DNA of 63,927 nucleotides from Paraherbaspirillum soli (GCF_042654985.1 NZ_JBHSMT010000010.1:1-63927); one strand, 5' to 3'; shown: positions 52,152 through 61,439, counted from the stretch's first letter. Numbers and translations are program-made. Notes: generated from the letters alone by a model not told the origin.

Positions 52152-54440
52152 TCACGCGACGTTACGCTCCTGCTCCACCGACTGCCGCAAACGCTTCGCT
52201 GCCAGCACCATATTCTCCAGCGCCTCATAAGTCTCCGGCCAGCCGCGGGTTTTCAGGCCGCAATCCGGATTGACCCACAAGCGCTCATCGGGAATCACGC
52301 CGCGCGCCTTGCGCAACAGGCGCTCCATTTCATCCACCTGCGGCACCCGCGGCGAATGGATGTCGTAGACGCCGGGGCCGATGTCGTTGGGGTAGGCGAA
52401 TTGGCCGAAGCCGTCCAGCAACTCCATATCCGAACGCGAGGTTTCGATGGTGATCACATCGGCATCCATCGCCGCGATCCACGGCAGGATGTCGTTGAAT
52501 TCCGAGTAGCACATATGGGTGTGAATCTGCGTTTCATCGCCGACCCCGGCGGCGCTGATCTTGAACGCGCGCACCGCCCAATCCAGGTAATGCGGCCAGT
52601 CGCGCGCCTTCAGCGGCAAGCCTTCGCGGAACGCCGGTTCGTCGATCTGGATCATGCCGATGCTGGCGCGTTCCAGGTCGCACACTTCGTCGCGCAAGGC
52701 CAGCGCGATTTGCAGCGCGGTGGTTTCGCGCGGCTGGTCGTCGCGCACGAACGACCATTGCAGCATGGTCACCGGCCCGGTCAGCATGCCCTTCATCGGC
52801 TTGGCGGTCAGGGTCTGCGCGAACTGGCTCCAGCCGACGGTCATCGCTTCCGGACGATAGACATCGCCGTAAATGATAGGCGGTTTGACGCAGCGCGAAC
52901 CGTAGCTTTGCACCCAGCCGTTAGCGGTGAAGGCGTAGCCCCACAATTGTTCGCCGAAATATTCGACCATGTCGTTGCGTTCCGGCTCGCCGTGCACCAG
53001 CACGTCCAGCCCCAGCTCCTCCTGCTTTTGCACCACCAGGCGGATCTCGTTGCGCATCTTGTCGAGATAGTCCAGGTGGCCGATTTCGCCGCGCTTGTAG
53101 GCGGCCCGCGCCTGCCGGATTTCGCTGGTCTGCGGGAACGAACCGATGGTGGTGGTCGGGAATGCCGGCAGTTGCCATTTGGCTTGCTGTTTGGCGATCC
53201 GGGTGTCGAAAGCGGCGGCGCGCTGGGCATCGCCGGCGGTAACCGCAGCCAGACGTTTTTGCACCAGCGGATTGTGGATCCGGGTCGACGTGCGGCGGCT
53301 GGCCTGGGCTGCGCGCGAGGCGGCGAATTGCGCTTCCACCGCGGCGGCATTGCCGTTCAATGCCTGCTTCAAGGCGACGATTTCCGCCAGTTTTTGGGTG
53401 GCAAATGCCAGCCAGCTTTTCAGTTCTTCATCCAGTTTGTCCTCATGCGCCAGATCGACCGGCACATGCAGCAACGAGCAGCTGGAGCCCAGCCACAGCC
53501 GATCGCCCAGCTTGGCCTGCAACGGCGCCAGTTGGCCCAGTACCCGGTCCAGATCGGTGCGCCACAGATTGCGGCCATCGACCACACCCAGCGACAGCAC
53601 TTTGTCCTGCGGCCAGCCGCTCACAAAGCCGTCGAGTTGATCGGCGCCGCGCACCAGGTCCAGATGCACCCCCGCCACCGGTAGCGCTTGCAGCAGCGCC
53701 GCATGTTCGCTCACTTCGCCAAAATAAGTGGTCAGCAGCAGCGGCGGCGCGTTGGGCGTCAGTTGCGCATAGGTCGGCGCAAAAGCGTCGCGCCATGCGT
53801 GATCCAGTTCCAGCGCCAGGATAGGCTCGTCGATCTGCACCGATTCAATCCCGGCCAGCTGCAGGCGCTGCAGCAATTGCCGATAGCCGGCCACCACTTG
53901 CGGCAACAGATCCAGTTTGTGCGCCAGGCCGGATTTGATCTTGCCCTGATACAGCAAGGTCAGCGGGCCGACCAGCGCCACCTTGACCCGATGGCCGAGC
54001 GCGCGCGCTTCGGCGATCTCGTCCAGCAACCAGTCGACGCCGCCGTCGAAGCGGACATCGGCGCTCCATTCCGGCACCAGGTAGTGATAGTTGGTATCGA
54101 ACCACTTGGTCATTTCCATCGCGAAGTGCTGTTTGCTGCCGCGTGCCAGCGTGAAGTAATCGGCCAAGGTCAACTGTTTGGGATCGAAGCCGAAGCGGCG
54201 CGGAATCGCCCCCAGCAGCGCCAGCGTGCCCAGCACCTGGTCGTACCAGGCAAAGTCGCCGACCGTGACGAAATCCAGGCCGGCATCGGCTTGCGCCCGC
54301 CAATGACGCGCCCGCAAGGCCGCGCCGGTGGCGCGCAATGCGGCCTCGTCGGAACTGCCTTGCCAAAACGACTCCTGGGCAAATTTCAATTCGCGCTGAG
54401 CGCCAATCCGCGGAAAACCCAAAACATGTGCCAATGCCAT
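52152..54440 (-). CDS. metE: cobalamin-independent methionine synthase MetE
   Basis: A 762-residue enzyme (E. coli MetE has 753) that transfers the methyl group of 5-methyltetrahydropteroyl-triglutamate to homocysteine in the cytoplasm. The N-terminal folate-side domain begins LAHVLGFPRIGAQRELKFA. The C-terminal catalytic domain holds the zinc ligands His and Cys in THMCYSEF and Cys in NPDCGLKTRGW, plus GMLTGPVTMLQWSF and MIQIDEPAFREGLP. ATG 54440 begins the conserved part; the frame extends seven codons further. Divergent metR and a MetR-like site upstream indicate homocysteine-dependent activation. Confidence 0.97.
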   Translation of the reverse strand: MALAHVLGFPRIGAQRELKFAQESFWQGSSDEAALRATGAALRARHWRAQADAGLDFVTVGDFAWYDQVLGTLALLGAIPRRFGFDPKQLTLADYFTLARGSKQHFAMEMTKWFDTNYHYLVPEWSADVRFDGGVDWLLDEIAEARALGHRVKVALVGPLTLLYQGKIKSGLAHKLDLLPQVVAGYRQLLQRLQLAGIESVQIDEPILALELDHAWRDAFAPTYAQLTPNAPPLLLTTYFGEVSEHAALLQALPVAGVHLDLVRGADQLDGFVSGWPQDKVLSLGVVDGRNLWRTDLDRVLGQLAPLQAKLGDRLWLGSSCSLLHVPVDLAHEDKLDEELKSWLAFATQKLAEIVALKQALNGNAAAVEAQFAASRAAQASRRTSTRIHNPLVQKRLAAVTAGDAQRAAAFDTRIAKQQAKWQLPAFPTTTIGSFPQTSEIRQARAAYKRGEIGHLDYLDKMRNEIRLVVQKQEELGLDVLVHGEPERNDMVEYFGEQLWGYAFTANGWVQSYGSRCVKPPIIYGDVYRPEAMTVGWSQFAQTLTAKPMKGMLTGPVTMLQWSFVRDDQPRETTALQIALALRDEVCDLERASIGMIQIDEPAFREGLPLKARDWPHYLDWAVRAFKISAAGVGDETQIHTHMCYSEFNDILPWIAAMDADVITIETSRSDMELLDGFGQFAYPNDIGPGVYDIHSPRVPQVDEMERLLRKARGVIPDERLWVNPDCGLKTRGWPETYEALENMVLAAKRLRQSVEQERNVA

Positions 54441-54486
54441 CTTTATCTCCATAAATAACAAGTTCGATGACGCATGTTGGCTTAGC

Positions 54487-54502
54487 TTGAATTATGATTC
54501 AA
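54487..54502. promoter_or_regulatory. MetR-like binding site
   Basis: TTGAATTATGATTCAA is a perfect inverted repeat (TTGAAT, TATG, ATTCAA) of the TGAA-n-TTCA type recognised by MetR. It lies 47 bp upstream of the metE start. A half-site (TTGAAT) follows near 54525. The spacing is one base longer than the E. coli consensus. Confidence 0.7.
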
Positions 54503-54552
54503 ACGATAAATACTCAGAATCAACTTGAATTTTACTAATACTCAAACAAAAA

Positions 54553-54669
54553 GGCGCCTCTAAAACCGTAGCGAGCGCCCCAAGGTCGGAGGGAGAAGCG
54601 CAGCCGTACGGAAGTACGGTGAGCATCGCAGCTCCGAGATTGGGGGGCGCAGTAGGTTTTAGAGGTGCC
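54553..54669 (+). repeat. terminal-inverted-repeat intergenic element, family 2 copy 1
   Basis: 117 bp. Left end GGCGCCTCTAAAACC (54553-54567) and right end GGTTTTAGAGGTGCC (54655-54669) are inverted with one mismatch. Inside is a GTACGGAAGTAC hairpin. It ends 12 bases before the metR start codon and so forms most of the metR leader. Confidence 0.88.
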
Positions 54670-54681
54670 GGAAAGACGGTC

Positions 54682-55602
54682 ATGCAATCGATCCTGGAAC
54701 TACGCCATTTAAAGACCCTGCACGCGCTGCGCGAAGCCGGCAACCTGCTGCGCGCAGCGACACTGCTGAATGTGACGCAATCGGCGCTGTCGCATCAGAT
54801 CAAGCAACTGGAAGAACACCACGGCGCCACCCTGTTCGAGCGCAAATCGGTGCCGGTGCGCTTTACGCCTACCGGCGAGCGATTGTTGAAACTGGCCGAC
54901 GCGGTGCTGCCGCAAGTGGCCGAAACCGAGCGCGACCTGGTGCGACTGGCGCAAGGCGTGGCCGGCCAGTTGCGGATCGCGGTGGAATGCCACACCTGCT
55001 TCGACTGGCTGATGCCGGCCATGGATATCTTCCGCAAGCGCTGGCCCGAGGTCGAGCTGGACATCGTCTCCGGCTTCCAGGCCGACCCGGTCGGCTTGCT
55101 GTATGAGCACCGGGCCGACGTCGCGATCGTGGCCGAAGTCGATCCCGATGAAAAAGTCGATTACCACGCGCTGTTCAGCTTCGAGATCGTGGCCCTGGTG
55201 GCGCACGATCACCCGCTGGCCGGGCGCGACTACCTGGTGGCCGAGGATTTTGCCAGCGACACGCTGATCACCTACCCGGTGCCGGACGATATGCTGGACA
55301 TCGTGCGCCAGGTGCTGAAACCGGCCGGCATCCAGACCGCCCGCCGCACCACCGAACTGACGGTGGCAATGCTGCAACTGGTCGCCAGCCGGCGCGGCAT
55401 CGCCACCCTGCCGATCTGGGCCGCACAAAATTATCTGAACCGCGATTACGTAATGGCCAAACGAATCACGGCCAACGGCCTGACCGGCCGTCTTTATGCC
55501 GCCTGCCTGCCGGAAGTGTCGCAGCAAGCCTACCTGCTCGACTTTGTCGCCACCACGCGTGAAAGTTGCTATTTGAACCTGTTAAGCGTTGAACTGCTAT
55601 GA
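54682..55602 (+). CDS. metR: LysR-family regulator MetR
   Basis: A 306-residue LysR protein. The helix-turn-helix is LELRHLKTLHALREAGNLLR and LLNVTQSALSHQIKQLEEHH, and the effector domain has the MetR pattern (RIAVECHTCFDWLMPAMDIFR, then LDIVSGFQADPVGLL). It activates metE with homocysteine as co-effector. ATG 54682 is preceded by GGAAAG; the open frame from 54619 reads through the repeat element and is not used. Divergent from metE across 241 bp. Confidence 0.95.
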   Translation: MQSILELRHLKTLHALREAGNLLRAATLLNVTQSALSHQIKQLEEHHGATLFERKSVPVRFTPTGERLLKLADAVLPQVAETERDLVRLAQGVAGQLRIAVECHTCFDWLMPAMDIFRKRWPEVELDIVSGFQADPVGLLYEHRADVAIVAEVDPDEKVDYHALFSFEIVALVAHDHPLAGRDYLVAEDFASDTLITYPVPDDMLDIVRQVLKPAGIQTARRTTELTVAMLQLVASRRGIATLPIWAAQNYLNRDYVMAKRITANGLTGRLYAACLPEVSQQAYLLDFVATTRESCYLNLLSVELL

Positions 55603-55690
55603 GATGCCATCGATGAATAGTGACAAACAATGACAAAACCCCTTCATATTTTTTATCCTGTTGCCGATATAACGATCAGACACAAATCAA

Positions 55691-55810
55691 GGACGCCTCT
55701 ATAAACCGTAGCGAGCGGCCCAAGGTCGGGGCGAGAAGCGCAGTCGTACGGAGGTACGGCGAGCATCACAGCCCCGAGATTGGGTCGCGCAGTAGGTTTT
55801 AGAGGTGACC
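55691..55810 (+). repeat. terminal-inverted-repeat intergenic element, family 2 copy 2
   Basis: About 119 bp, from GGACGCCTCTATAAACC to GGTTTTAGAGGTGACC, with GTACGGAGGTAC inside. Ends are slightly more diverged than in copy 1. Lies between metR and the FapA-like gene. Confidence 0.87.
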
Positions 55811-55843
55811 TAAAAGCAGCAGATAAAAAAGATAAGGGGAAGC

Positions 55844-57490
55844 ATGGAACAACTGACTTCGGGCATGCCAGCGCTGGCATTTGACCTGGATGAGGACAGT
55901 GGCGAGTTGCAGGCAACGTTTTCGCCGATGGCCGACTTGCCGCCATTGGATTTGTCGACGCTGAAGCAGGCTGTGGCCGACAGCGGCTTTGGCGAATTTC
56001 ATCTGAACGAAACCGCCCTGACCTACTTCATCAGCGCCGCACTCGATGCCGAAGAGCCGTTCAGCATGGTGATCGGCGAGCGCCGCGACGGCGAATTTCA
56101 GCTGCACCTGGCGGACGATCTGATGACCGCCAGGCTGACCTTGATCCCGCCCCAGGGCGGCAAACGGGTCGACTTTGCCGTGATGGACGCCTTGCTCGAA
56201 CACGGAGTGGTGTACGGCATCCTGCACGAACAGCTGGAGGCAGCGCTGGCGGCGGGCCACTGCCAGGACCTGATCATCGCCAGCGGCGATTGGCCGGAAG
56301 AAGGCAGCCCGGCCCGGCTCGACAGCCTGCTGGCCGAGAAAGAGGCCGAACTATCCAAAATCACGCAGGACGATGAGCTGGCGCGGATTCAATACGCCGA
56401 CCTGGTGCGCATGCTGCTGGTCGACCCCGGCGACCGCCTGATGCGCCGCACCCCGCCCGTCGCCGGCCGCAACGGCATGGATATCCGGGGCCGCGAGATC
56501 CTTCCCAAGCCGATGGCCGACATCGTGTTCAACCCCAAGCTGCAAGGCGCCACCCCCGCCGAAGACGATCCCAACCTGCTGCTGGCCAGCATCGCAGGCC
56601 AGCCGGTATTGGTCGAAAACGGCGTCATGGTCAATCCCGTGGTCCAGGTCGAGAACGTCGACCTCGGCACCGGCAACATCCAGTTCGACGGCACGGTCCG
56701 GGTCAGCGCCGACATCAAGGCCGGCATGCGCCTGAACGTAACGGGCGACGTCATCGTCGGCGGCATGATAGAAGCGTCGGAAATCAACGCCGGCGGCAGC
56801 GTCTCGGTAGCCGGCGGCGTGATCGGCCATTCCGGCACCCAGACCGGCGTCGTGACCCTGCCGCCGGCGACTGCCAAGATTTTCTGCAAGGGTTCGGTGC
56901 AAGCGCTGTTCATGGAACACGCGCATATCGAAGCGGCCGATTCGATCGCCGTCACCGGCAGCGTGCGCCAATCCACCCTGCTGGCCGGAAATGCCGTCGT
57001 CGTCGGCAAGCAGGGTTCCAGGAGCGGCCAGATCATCGGCGGAGAAATCCAGGCCGGCAATACCGTCAAGGCGATCATCCTGGGCTCTGCCACCGGCGTC
57101 AAAACCCAGGTGCAAGTCGGCTTCGACCCGTTCCTGGAGCAGCAACTGGCGGTCAACCAACAACTGCAGCAACGCAAAAAGGGAGAGCTGGAAAAAGTCC
57201 AGCAACTGCTCGTGCATTTCCAGAACAACCCGCACAAGGCAGCAGACGGCTTGGGCGAAAAAGTCGAAGCCACCCGCCGCCAGCTGCAGCACGACATCAC
57301 TACCCTGGCGAAGGAACAGACCCAGCTGAAAGAAAAAAACGTGCCGCTAGATCAGGCCAGCGTGCAAGTCGGCCGGACTATTCATGAAGGCGTGGAAATC
57401 CGTATCGGCAAGCAGGTTTGGGAGGTGAAGAACGATGTGGGGACGGCGACTGTGCGCTTGGTGGATGAGGCTATTGTGGTGGGGAGGTGA
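55844..57490 (+). CDS. FapA-family (DUF342) protein
   Basis: A 548-residue protein of the DUF342/FapA family. The N-terminal part (ALAFDLDEDSGELQATFSP to about residue 180) is followed by the beta-helical repeat core: GNIQFDGTVRVSADIKAGMR, VIVGGMIEASEINAGGSVSV, GVIGHSG, SIAVTGSVRQSTLLAGNAVV. A coiled coil follows at about 440-505 (NQQLQQRKKGELEKVQQLLV). Vibrio FapA controls polar flagellar assembly through glucose signalling; in other bacteria the role is unknown. No flagellar gene lies near. AGGGGAAG precedes the ATG. Confidence 0.85.
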   Translation: MEQLTSGMPALAFDLDEDSGELQATFSPMADLPPLDLSTLKQAVADSGFGEFHLNETALTYFISAALDAEEPFSMVIGERRDGEFQLHLADDLMTARLTLIPPQGGKRVDFAVMDALLEHGVVYGILHEQLEAALAAGHCQDLIIASGDWPEEGSPARLDSLLAEKEAELSKITQDDELARIQYADLVRMLLVDPGDRLMRRTPPVAGRNGMDIRGREILPKPMADIVFNPKLQGATPAEDDPNLLLASIAGQPVLVENGVMVNPVVQVENVDLGTGNIQFDGTVRVSADIKAGMRLNVTGDVIVGGMIEASEINAGGSVSVAGGVIGHSGTQTGVVTLPPATAKIFCKGSVQALFMEHAHIEAADSIAVTGSVRQSTLLAGNAVVVGKQGSRSGQIIGGEIQAGNTVKAIILGSATGVKTQVQVGFDPFLEQQLAVNQQLQQRKKGELEKVQQLLVHFQNNPHKAADGLGEKVEATRRQLQHDITTLAKEQTQLKEKNVPLDQASVQVGRTIHEGVEIRIGKQVWEVKNDVGTATVRLVDEAIVVGR

Positions 57491-57519
57491 GGCGGCTTTG
57501 CGTCACTTCTGAACATAAG

Positions 57520-57727
57520 GGCGCCTCGAAAAACCGTAGGTCGGAAAAGCGTAGCGCCTTCCGACGTGCCGCCGACCGCTAAAAAGCCAAGGGCTTGACC
57601 GGCTGATGCGATTCACGCCGTCGGAAGGGTGTAGCAGGGGTTTCAGATGGCATGCCATCTGCCTGCGGAACGGTATCCGCTTGCAAGCGGATACGCGCCC
57701 TGCAAGGGCTGCGCTTTTCCGACCTAC
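57520..57727 (+). repeat. composite intergenic repeat (family 2 end fused to a disrupted family 1-like element, copy D)
   Basis: GGGCGCCTCGAAAAACC (57520 on) matches the left end of family 2. From CGTAGGTCGGAAAAGCGTAG onward it is a related palindrome of the family 1 style, whose far arm (GCGCTTTTCCGACCTACG) is reached only at 57710-57727. In between, after CGTCGGAAG at about 57619, about 80 bp are inserted that contain hairpins of their own (CAGATGGCATGCCATCTG and CGTATCCGCTTGCAAGCGGAT-like). Confidence 0.7.
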
Positions 57728-57755
57728 GCATCCTGAATTGACTGAATGGATACGC

Positions 57756-58535
57756 TCAGTAAACCAGCAGCCCGGCCGCAATAACAATCAGCCCGGCGCC
57801 GATGATCTCGACCTCGGGGCGTGGCCGATAGCGCTCGACGGCGCACACCGCGCTGGCGACTAGCATCAACCACAAGTTGTGCGAAGCCAGCATCGGCAGC
57901 AGCATCAGCGCCCAGCAGCTCAACACGCAACTCCGGCCGCTTTGCAAGCCATAACGGATGCAGTCGTAGTCGGCGCGCCAGCCGCGCGGCGCCAGCGGCA
58001 TCGTGCGATGGCAGGCGCTGAGCGCCAGGCGTTTGTATGGCGTCAGCTGCCAGGCTGCGGCTATCGCAAATCCGAAAGCGAGCGCCCTGCTTTGCTCTGC
58101 AAAACTCACTTTAATTGCGGCCAGCAGCGTCAGGCTGACCAGCCCGGCGATCATCCAGACGGCAAGGTAACCGCTCAGGTAGCCGGCGATGGCACGGTGG
58201 CGGCGGCGCCATAGACTCCTGAGGGCGGCAGTATGTGCCGGATCGATCACCAGCGGCAGCATCATCGCGGCCACCATCAGCACCCAGCCGACAAGGTCGC
58301 TGCCCCAGCCGGCCGCTGTGCCTGCTGCGTGATGCATGTGATGGGCCGGATGCGTCCCCGTCGCAGCTTGCTGTGCGTGCTGCCAGAACAATGCGCTCCA
58401 CGCTCCCAGGCTGAGCGCCGGCAGCCACCATTCCGGGTGCCGATCCGCGAATTGCGACACCCGGCGCGAAGCCGTTTGCAGCGCATGCGGCGCGCTGGCC
58501 GCAGCGCCATCGCGCTCGGGAGAAAAAACCTTCAT
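57756..58535 (-). CDS. DUF2182 integral membrane protein
   Basis: A 259-residue membrane protein with about six spans. The DUF2182 signature is clear: LVGWVLMVAAMMLPLVIDPA, then GYLSGYLAVWMIAGLVSL and ALSACHRTMPLAPRGW, then YGLQSGRSCVLSCWALMLLP. The His-rich segment THPAHHMHHAAGT near residue 65 and the Met/Cys-rich helices point to metal handling, possibly copper. The start overlaps the tyrosinase stop by four bases, so the two are translationally coupled. It may supply copper to that enzyme; this is inference. Confidence 0.85.
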   Translation of the reverse strand: MKVFSPERDGAAASAPHALQTASRRVSQFADRHPEWWLPALSLGAWSALFWQHAQQAATGTHPAHHMHHAAGTAAGWGSDLVGWVLMVAAMMLPLVIDPAHTAALRSLWRRRHRAIAGYLSGYLAVWMIAGLVSLTLLAAIKVSFAEQSRALAFGFAIAAAWQLTPYKRLALSACHRTMPLAPRGWRADYDCIRYGLQSGRSCVLSCWALMLLPMLASHNLWLMLVASAVCAVERYRPRPEVEIIGAGLIVIAAGLLVY

Positions 58536-60007
58536 TGGTAATAAAGGCTGACGCGGCCGATCTGGACATCCGCGTAGCCGCCCTGCTGCCGGCGCGCGAC
58601 GAAGGTAATGGCAAGCCTGCTTGGGTCCCACAGACCTTGCGCCTTCAGCCGTTCGATGATCGCGCTCACCTCCAACACATACTGCAGCCCGCTGCCGGGA
58701 TGTTCCTGATCCGGGCGGGATGCTTCTGCGACGCCGAACATCGGCAACGTGCCGGCGAACAAATCCTGATGCTGCTGCGGGTCGGCGCCGGCCGGCAGGT
58801 CCAAGTACACCGCGTAACTGCCGGGCACGCCGTTGCTGGTGATGTTTTCGATATTGAGGTAGGCGCTCTGCCGCGTTGTACCGGGGCCGGCGGCCATCGC
58901 CATGCGGGCCGGGCCGGTCGCTGTGACTATGTTCATGCTGGCGGTGGTCGCCGCGCTGGCGGTAAGGGCGACGGCATGGTCGGTGGCGCCAACCATTTCC
59001 GGCACCGATGCGCTCGGCATGACGGGGCTGCGCACGGCAAATGCCAGCTTGCGGTCAGGCTGCGCTTGCGGGTCCGTGACATCTTCATAACGATAGGCCA
59101 ACGGCGCAACCGTCGTTGTCAGCACCTGGCCTGGCGTCAACGCGACCGCTTCGGCATCCTTGTCATGAAATTCAAAACGCTGCGTCAGCCAATTCTTGTC
59201 GGTCGGATTGGCATGCCCGGCGCGGCCGGTCCAGACATCCCAGAGGCGGTCGATGTTGGCATGATGCAGCCAGAAAATCGGGTCCAGCGCGGCGGTCGCG
59301 AAGCTGCTCATGAAACCGGCCGGGCCGCCGACTGCGATGTGCATATCGCCGTGCGGCGTCGTTTCCAGGCCGCCGCCGGGTCCGCCGCCATGGCGCGGGC
59401 TCCGTGTCGAGGGTCCGCCAAAACCGGGATGCCCTCCTTCGGCCAGCCCGACGAACAGGGCATCGCCCAGGCAAGACAAATCGACATCTTGCTCGGGGCT
59501 CTGGAAGTGAATCGGAACGCCGTCGTTCAAGCCCGAATCGCGTTGTTCGACCCGTAGTGGATTAGGCTTCCCATCCGGGGTATTGATTGCGTAAAACGCT
59601 GGCGGCAGTTGCAGCACTTTGTCGATGCTGCGGTATTCGCTGTAGTTCCAGTACGGCAGCGCCCAGTCCTTCGGGCCGCCGAGTTTTTCCACGGCGGCGG
59701 CCACGATCTGTTCGAAATACAGCAAATACATCCGGTGCCAGGGCAGGAAAAACCAGGTGCTGTGCTGGCATTGGTTCCAGAACCGCTGGCGGTCGGATGG
59801 CAGCTTGTCGGCCACCGTCGCATACGGATCGCTGTCGCGGATGTATTCATGGATCGCGGCTTGATAGCGCCAGCTGGTGGGATCGTTAATCGGCCGGCTC
59901 TGCATCTCGGCCACCGCCTTCGCGTACCACACCAGGATCGGATCCCAGGTATCGAGTTTCCAGACATCCCTGCGCACCTTGAGTGCGTCCGACGCTCCAT
60001 TAGCCAT
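58532..60007 (-). CDS. tyrosinase-family type 3 copper protein
   Basis: A 491-residue copper oxidase. CuA: H53 (AAIHEY), then QCQHSTWFFLPWHRMY with C80, H82 and H91. CuB: H219 and H223 in TPHGDMHIAVGG, then DPIFWLHHANIDRLW (H248/H249). C80 two residues before H82 could form the Cys-His thioether known in some tyrosinases. A beta-rich C-terminal domain follows from about residue 330 and may shield the active site. No signal peptide is seen. It would oxidise mono- or diphenols to quinones. GAGGAG precedes the ATG. Coupled to the DUF2182 gene. Confidence 0.92.
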   Translation of the reverse strand: MANGASDALKVRRDVWKLDTWDPILVWYAKAVAEMQSRPINDPTSWRYQAAIHEYIRDSDPYATVADKLPSDRQRFWNQCQHSTWFFLPWHRMYLLYFEQIVAAAVEKLGGPKDWALPYWNYSEYRSIDKVLQLPPAFYAINTPDGKPNPLRVEQRDSGLNDGVPIHFQSPEQDVDLSCLGDALFVGLAEGGHPGFGGPSTRSPRHGGGPGGGLETTPHGDMHIAVGGPAGFMSSFATAALDPIFWLHHANIDRLWDVWTGRAGHANPTDKNWLTQRFEFHDKDAEAVALTPGQVLTTTVAPLAYRYEDVTDPQAQPDRKLAFAVRSPVMPSASVPEMVGATDHAVALTASAATTASMNIVTATGPARMAMAAGPGTTRQSAYLNIENITSNGVPGSYAVYLDLPAGADPQQHQDLFAGTLPMFGVAEASRPDQEHPGSGLQYVLEVSAIIERLKAQGLWDPSRLAITFVARRQQGGYADVQIGRVSLYYQ

Positions 60008-60191
60008 GGCTTGTCTCCTCGCGCAATTGGCGGACCAATCAATGCCAATTCACTCTAGGTAAACCGACTATTGCGGTCAAGAAATTATCTTGGGATGTTG
60101 TAAGCGGAGGCGGCAGGAATCGTCGGAGATCGCACGACGATCGAGGCGGTAGATCGGGGCGATGGAAAATCCGCCCCGATCCGTGCCGTAA

Positions 60192-60323
60192 GGGCGCCTC
60201 TAAAAACCGTAGCGAGCGGCTCAAGGTCGGGGCGACGAAGTTGCAACACCTGCAGCTGTACGGAGGTACAGCGAGCATCACAGCCCCGAGATTGAGTCGC
60301 GCAGTAGGTTTTTAGAGGTGCCC
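60192..60323 (+). repeat. terminal-inverted-repeat intergenic element, family 2 copy 3
   Basis: 132 bp, ends GGGCGCCTCTAAAAACC and GGTTTTTAGAGGTGCCC (16 of 17 paired). It is longer than the other copies because of a small insertion around the inner hairpin (TGCAACACCTGCAGCTG). Lies between the PhnD-like gene and the tyrosinase gene. Confidence 0.88.
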
Positions 60324-60339
60324 AACAGGCGGGAGATGC

Positions 60340-61332
60340 TTATTTGGAACGTGCCATTTCCAGCGCCGCATCGAGCTTGCCGAAGCGGGCGGTGATCTTG
60401 TCGAATGCCGCTTGTTTTTGCGCAGTGCTCAAGCTGGCGTCATACATATTGCTGCGCAATAAACCGAACATGGTGAGGTCGGCGATCGGTTTCAATTGGG
60501 CGTCGCTGGAGTTTTGGAAACCGGACAGATCCAGTATTTTTTGCAGCACTTCGGCCTGGTTGACGCCGCCCTTTTGCTTGCCATAGGTGGTGAAGAAATC
60601 CTTGACCTTCTTTTGAACGTCGGGCGGCAAATCCTTGCGGTACAAGATAGGATCGTTGGCAATCAGCGGCGAGGTCCAGATCACCCGCACTTTCTTGAAT
60701 TGCGCAGGCGCTTCCGTCTTGATGCGATCCAGCTCTTCGGTGTTGTTGGTCGCCACATCGACTTCGCCGTTGATCACCGCCAGCAGATTCTTTTTATGAT
60801 TGCCTACGCTGATTTTGCTGAACAGCTTTTCCGGCTCGACCTTGTTTTTGGAGAATGCATAGTAGGCCGGCACCAGGTAGCCGGAGGTCGAGCTTTTCTC
60901 GCCGTCGGCGAAGCTGTACTTGCCTTTGTTCGCTACCAAGTCTTCGAACGATTTGATGGGGCTGGCTTGCGGCGTGATCAGCACCGAGTTGTAGCCGCGC
61001 GAACCGTCTTTCTTGACCATTTGGGCGAACACGGTCGATTGGCCGTCTTCCACCGCTTCCAGCGCGCTCTTGCTGCTTAACCAGGCGACCTGGATGGTGT
61101 TGGATTTGAGGCCGGCGACGATGTCGCTGTAGTTGCTGGAGACGACGGTGCGTACTTCCATCTTGGTCGATTTGGCCAATTCGTCCAGCATCGGCTGCCA
61201 GCGTTTTTGCGTATCTTCAGGGGTGGTGGTGGCGATCAGGCCGACGGTGATCTTCTTGGAAGCGTCTTCGGCGAAGGCGAACGAGGTCGCCAGACTGCCT
61301 AACACCAGAGCTATTTTCAGCAAATTCTTCAT
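60340..61332 (-). CDS. phnD: PhnD-like ABC transporter substrate-binding protein
   Basis: A 330-residue periplasmic protein with a Sec signal (to about residue 21, ending ATSFAFA). The PhnD/phosphonate-binding pattern is evident: KKITVGLIATTTPEDTQKRW, MLDELAKSTKMEVRTV, YSDIVAGLKSNTIQVAWLSS, and later SFADGEKSSTSGYLVP with VDVATNNTEELDR. It would bind phosphonate, phosphite or a similar ester for ABC uptake. No phnC or phnE permease gene lies nearby, so it is an orphan. The ATG at 61332 is used; the frame also includes a TTG one codon upstream. Confidence 0.88.
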   Translation of the reverse strand: MKNLLKIALVLGSLATSFAFAEDASKKITVGLIATTTPEDTQKRWQPMLDELAKSTKMEVRTVVSSNYSDIVAGLKSNTIQVAWLSSKSALEAVEDGQSTVFAQMVKKDGSRGYNSVLITPQASPIKSFEDLVANKGKYSFADGEKSSTSGYLVPAYYAFSKNKVEPEKLFSKISVGNHKKNLLAVINGEVDVATNNTEELDRIKTEAPAQFKKVRVIWTSPLIANDPILYRKDLPPDVQKKVKDFFTTYGKQKGGVNQAEVLQKILDLSGFQNSSDAQLKPIADLTMFGLLRSNMYDASLSTAQKQAAFDKITARFGKLDAALEMARSK

Positions 61333-61439
61333 CAAAATACCTATTCAACTATTGATATGGTTAAGGGATAAAAAAAACATATTGCACCGACCGCATTGTC
61401 GAAACAGGCAAGTCGATTGTGAAGCTAAGAACACATTGA

